From assembly GCA_900554585.1 (NCBI GenBank), contig USHS01000070.1, positions 1 to 6,979 on the forward strand: a stretch of 6,979 nt of DNA, given 5' to 3'. A program made the position numbers and the translations under genes. Below, piece by piece: positions 4,521-6,979 of the stretch. Numbering within the stretch: position 1 is the stretch's first letter; each line of letters begins with the position of its first letter. Source of the DNA: an uncultured Collinsella sp. (GTDB taxonomy: Bacteria > Actinomycetota > Coriobacteriia > Coriobacteriales > Coriobacteriaceae). Below the pieces are notes generated by a model. It was given only the letters and a program-made list of their open reading frames with translations, ran no database searches and was not told the DNA's origin.

Positions 4521-6979
4521 CTACAGCGCGCCGGAACCGGCTTGCATCATGCCACCGGGACCCGAGCTCACGCCACTGCTCACAGGCGCGGCGTTGCCGG
4601 TGTGCGGCGCCGCCGGAGCGGTATCGCCGCCGAGCGTGCCCGCCGGACGCGGTGCCGGGATCTCGCCCGTGCCATGGCTAAAGACAAACTTGCCGTCGGC
4701 CACATCGCACAGGACGGTATCGCCCTCGCCCCACTCGCCGGCCAGCAGCTCCTCGGACAGCGGATCCTCGATGAGCTTTTGGATGGCACGACGCAGCGGA
4801 CGCGCACCGTTGGTGAGGTCGGTGCCCTCGGCCACGATCTTGTCGTAGGCCGCATCGGTGAGCTTGATGTTCATGCCGTTGGCAATCAGGCGCTGACGCA
4901 GGTCGTCCACCAGCAGGTGCGCGATCTTGGTCAGGTTCTCGCCCGAAAGCTTCTGGAACACCACGATGTCGTCGATACGGTTGAGCAGCTCGGGGCGGAA
5001 CAGGCGCTTGAGCTCGCCCATTGCACGGCCCTTAATCTCGCTCGAGGTAAGGCCCTGCTCGCCGGTGGTGCCGAAGCCAACGCTCGCATCCTGCGCAATC
5101 TCGCGGGCGCCCACGTTGGACGTCATGATGATCACGGTATTACGGAAGTCGACCGTCTTGCCCTGGCTATCGGTCAGGCGGCCCTCCTCCAGCACCTGCA
5201 GCAGAATGTTGAAGATATCGGGGTGCGCCTTCTCGATCTCGTCGAACAGCACGACCGAGTACGGGTGACGACGAACGGCCTTGGTGAGCTGACCGCCCTC
5301 GTCATGGCCAACGTAGCCCGGGGGGCTACCGATAAGCTTGGAGACCTCGAACTCGCTGCCGAACTCCGACATGTCGAAGCTGATGAGCGCGTCCTTGCTG
5401 CCAAAGAGATACTCGGCGAGCGTCTTGGCGAGCTCGGTCTTGCCCGTGCCGGTGGGGCCCAGGAAAATAAAGCTGCCGCCGGGGCGACGCGGATCCTTGA
5501 GCGGCGAGCGACTGCGGCGCACGGCCTTGGCAACGGCCTCGACGGCCTCGTCCTGGCCGATAATGCGGGTCTTGAGCACGCTTTCGGCCTGTAGCAGGCG
5601 ACGGCTCTCGCTCTCGGTAAGCGAGGACACCGGCACGCCTGAAGTCACGGACACGATATCGGCGATCTGGCTCACGTCAATAGTGAGCGGGCTCGCGTCG
5701 AGCTCGGCCGTCCAGGCAGCCTTGGCCTCGGCGAGCTCAATCTCGGCAGCCTTTTGCTGCTCAGTGATCTCGGCAGCCTTGTTCATGTCGTCGCTCTCGG
5801 TGGCCTCCTGTGCGGCAGCCTTGAGCTCCTCGACGCGATGCTCGGCCTCGCGCACCGGCTCGGGCGCGCGATTGGTGGCAATGCGGGCGCGGGCACCGGC
5901 CTCGTCGATGAGGTCGATGGCCTTATCGGGCAGGAAGCGGTCCTGAATGTAGCGGTTGGAGAGGTTCGCGGCGGCCTCGATAGCACCCTGTGTGTAACGC
6001 ACATGGTGGTGCTCCTCGTAGCGCGGCTTGAGCGCGGCCAGGATCTTGACCGTGTCCTCGACGCTCGGCTCCTCGACATCGATGGTCTGGAAGCGACGCT
6101 CAAAGGCCGGATCCTTGGTGAGGTACTTGCGGAACTCCTCTGCCGTCGTGGCACCGATGATCTGGAAGGCGCCGCGCGCGAGCACGGGCTTGAGCATGGA
6201 GCTTGCATCGATGGAACCCTCGGCAGAACCGGCACCGATGATGGTGTGCATCTCGTCGATAAACAGGATGACGTCGTCGGCCTCGGTTGCCTCCTGTATC
6301 ACGTTCTTGAGGCGCTCCTCAAACTCGCCGCGATACTTGGCGCCCGCGACAAGACCCGGCAGGTCGAGCGTCCAGATGTTCTGGTTCATAAGGTTCTCAG
6401 GCACGTTGCCGGCAGCGATCTGCTGCGCCAGGCCCTCGACGATGGCCGTCTTGCCCACACCGGGGTCACCCAAGATAAGCGGGTTGTTCTTGGTGCGGCG
6501 CGAAAGGATCTCCATCATGCGCTGGACTTCCTTTTCGCGACCGATCACGGGGTCGAGCTCGCCATCGCGTGCTTTCTGCGTAAGGTTGGTGGCGAACTGC
6601 TTGAGTGTATCGGTGCCGCCCCCCTTTTGCTGCGAGGCGTCCGAACCGCTAAAGAACGGCAGGCCCGCACCGGGACGCCCGGCACCGGCGCCGGCGAGCG
6701 GACGCTTCTTGTCCTGATCCTTGGCGGTAAGCTTCTCGATGGCTTTTTTAATGGAAGCGGACGACACACCCAGGCGCATGAGGATGTCCATGGCCATGCC
6801 GTTGCCCTCTTCGACGATACCGATGAGCAGGTGCTCGGTCGACACATAGGTCTGGTTGTTCTCGCGTGCCACGCGGAAAGAGCGCTCCATCACGCTGATG
6901 ACGAGCGGCGTAAAGGCGAGCTTAGCGGCCTCGGTCTCCTCGCTGGGCTCGGGAACCGTGGTCTGGACCTCTTTGAGGG
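4521..6979 (-). CDS. clpC: ATP-dependent Clp unfoldase ClpC (5' end beyond the window)
   Basis: A HSP100 AAA+ unfoldase that, with ClpP, degrades misfolded and regulatory proteins in the cytosol. The frame is open to the window edge, with 818 residues visible. Numbering from the GTG at 6893, which is not the true start, residues 1-53 plus the preceding AFTPLVIS form the second Clp_N repeat ([15 protein letters not shown], 18-32); the first repeat lies outside. A glycine-rich linker follows (66-83). D1 has Walker A GDPGVGKT (142-149), pore loop KYRG (186-189), Walker B ILFIDE (209-214) and arginine finger FERRF (264-268). A single short coiled-coil M domain (about 346-395) marks ClpC rather than ClpB. 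D2 has Walker A GPTGTGKT (479-486), pore loop GYVG (526-529), Walker B VVLFDE (547-552), the ClpP-docking tripeptide VGF (605-607) and sensor-2 GAR (697-699). The last 50 residues are a Gly/Ala/Pro-rich tail. Promoter and any CtsR-type control lie outside the window. Confidence 0.96.
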   Translation of the reverse strand, partial: LKEVQTTVPEPSEETEAAKLAFTPLVISVMERSFRVARENNQTYVSTEHLLIGIVEEGNGMAMDILMRLGVSSASIKKAIEKLTAKDQDKKRPLAGAGAGRPGAGLPFFSGSDASQQKGGGTDTLKQFATNLTQKARDGELDPVIGREKEVQRMMEILSRRTKNNPLILGDPGVGKTAIVEGLAQQIAAGNVPENLMNQNIWTLDLPGLVAGAKYRGEFEERLKNVIQEATEADDVILFIDEMHTIIGAGSAEGSIDASSMLKPVLARGAFQIIGATTAEEFRKYLTKDPAFERRFQTIDVEEPSVEDTVKILAALKPRYEEHHHVRYTQGAIEAAANLSNRYIQDRFLPDKAIDLIDEAGARARIATNRAPEPVREAEHRVEELKAAAQEATESDDMNKAAEITEQQKAAEIELAEAKAAWTAELDASPLTIDVSQIADIVSVTSGVPVSSLTESESRRLLQAESVLKTRIIGQDEAVEAVAKAVRRSRSPLKDPRRPGGSFIFLGPTGTGKTELAKTLAEYLFGSKDALISFDMSEFGSEFEVSKLIGSPPGYVGHDEGGQLTKAVRRHPYSVVLFDEIEKAHPDIFNILLQVLEEGRLTDSQGKTVDFRNTVIIMTSNVGAREIAQDASVGFGTTGEQGLTSSEIKGRAMGELKRLFRPELLNRIDDIVVFQKLSGENLTKIAHLLVDDLRQRLIANGMNIKLTDAAYDKIVAEGTDLTNGARPLRRAIQKLIEDPLSEELLAGEWGEGDTVLCDVADGKFVFSHGTGEIPAPRPAGTLGGDTAPAAPHTGNAAPVSSGVSSGPGGMMQAGSGAL

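Noticed and set aside
4542..5594. 350-codon + strand open frame antisense to clpC
   Set aside because: A mirror of GC-rich ClpC codons, with low-complexity Leu/Ala/Gly/Arg composition and no recognisable fold.
6888..6893. Internal GTG-ATG as a true start of a short clpC
   Set aside because: There is no Shine-Dalgarno upstream and the open frame continues through Clp_N-like residues (AFTPLVIS) to the window edge, so the gene is simply truncated by the window.

Overview
The window looks like chromosome from a moderately high-GC Gram-positive anaerobe, most probably an actinobacterium of the Coriobacteriia (Collinsella-like). This rests on codon usage strongly biased to G/C in pepD and clpC, an actinobacterial/Firmicute-type ClpC, and my general impression of the proteins. 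The assignment is an inference and no marker gene is present. Five genes are supported: mntP, hipB and hipA on the + strand, then pepD and a 5'-truncated clpC on the - strand.

Layout: 1-230 is non-coding and contains several strong RNA pairings, plus a GGGAGTAG...GCCAGACT pair just before mntP that recalls the manganese-sensing yybP-ykoY leader. mntP (231-815) encodes a six-helix manganese exporter and is followed by a perfect 13-bp terminator hairpin. A compact control region (about 858-943) leads into a two-gene hipBA toxin-antitoxin operon (944-2722). A strong imperfect palindrome lies between hipA and the convergent pepD. pepD (2850-4307, reverse) encodes an M20C aminoacyl-histidine dipeptidase of exactly the usual length. 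Upstream of it, 213 bp holds a pepD ribosome-binding site, a weak promoter candidate and the clpC terminator. clpC (4521 to the right edge, reverse) lacks its N-terminal start because the window ends inside the Clp N-domain.

The genes are mostly independent housekeeping and stress functions: metal efflux, a HipA kinase toxin with its repressor-antitoxin, peptide turnover and an AAA+ unfoldase. The strongest unexplained signal is in front of hipB. Six TGCA boxes alternate at exact 10- and 17-bp steps, forming three TGCA-N6-TGCA units with a 27-bp period. The outermost unit is built into the transcription terminator of mntP. Other points of interest are an unusually long HipB tail and the structured mntP leader. 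I do not see a wholly new multi-gene system here.
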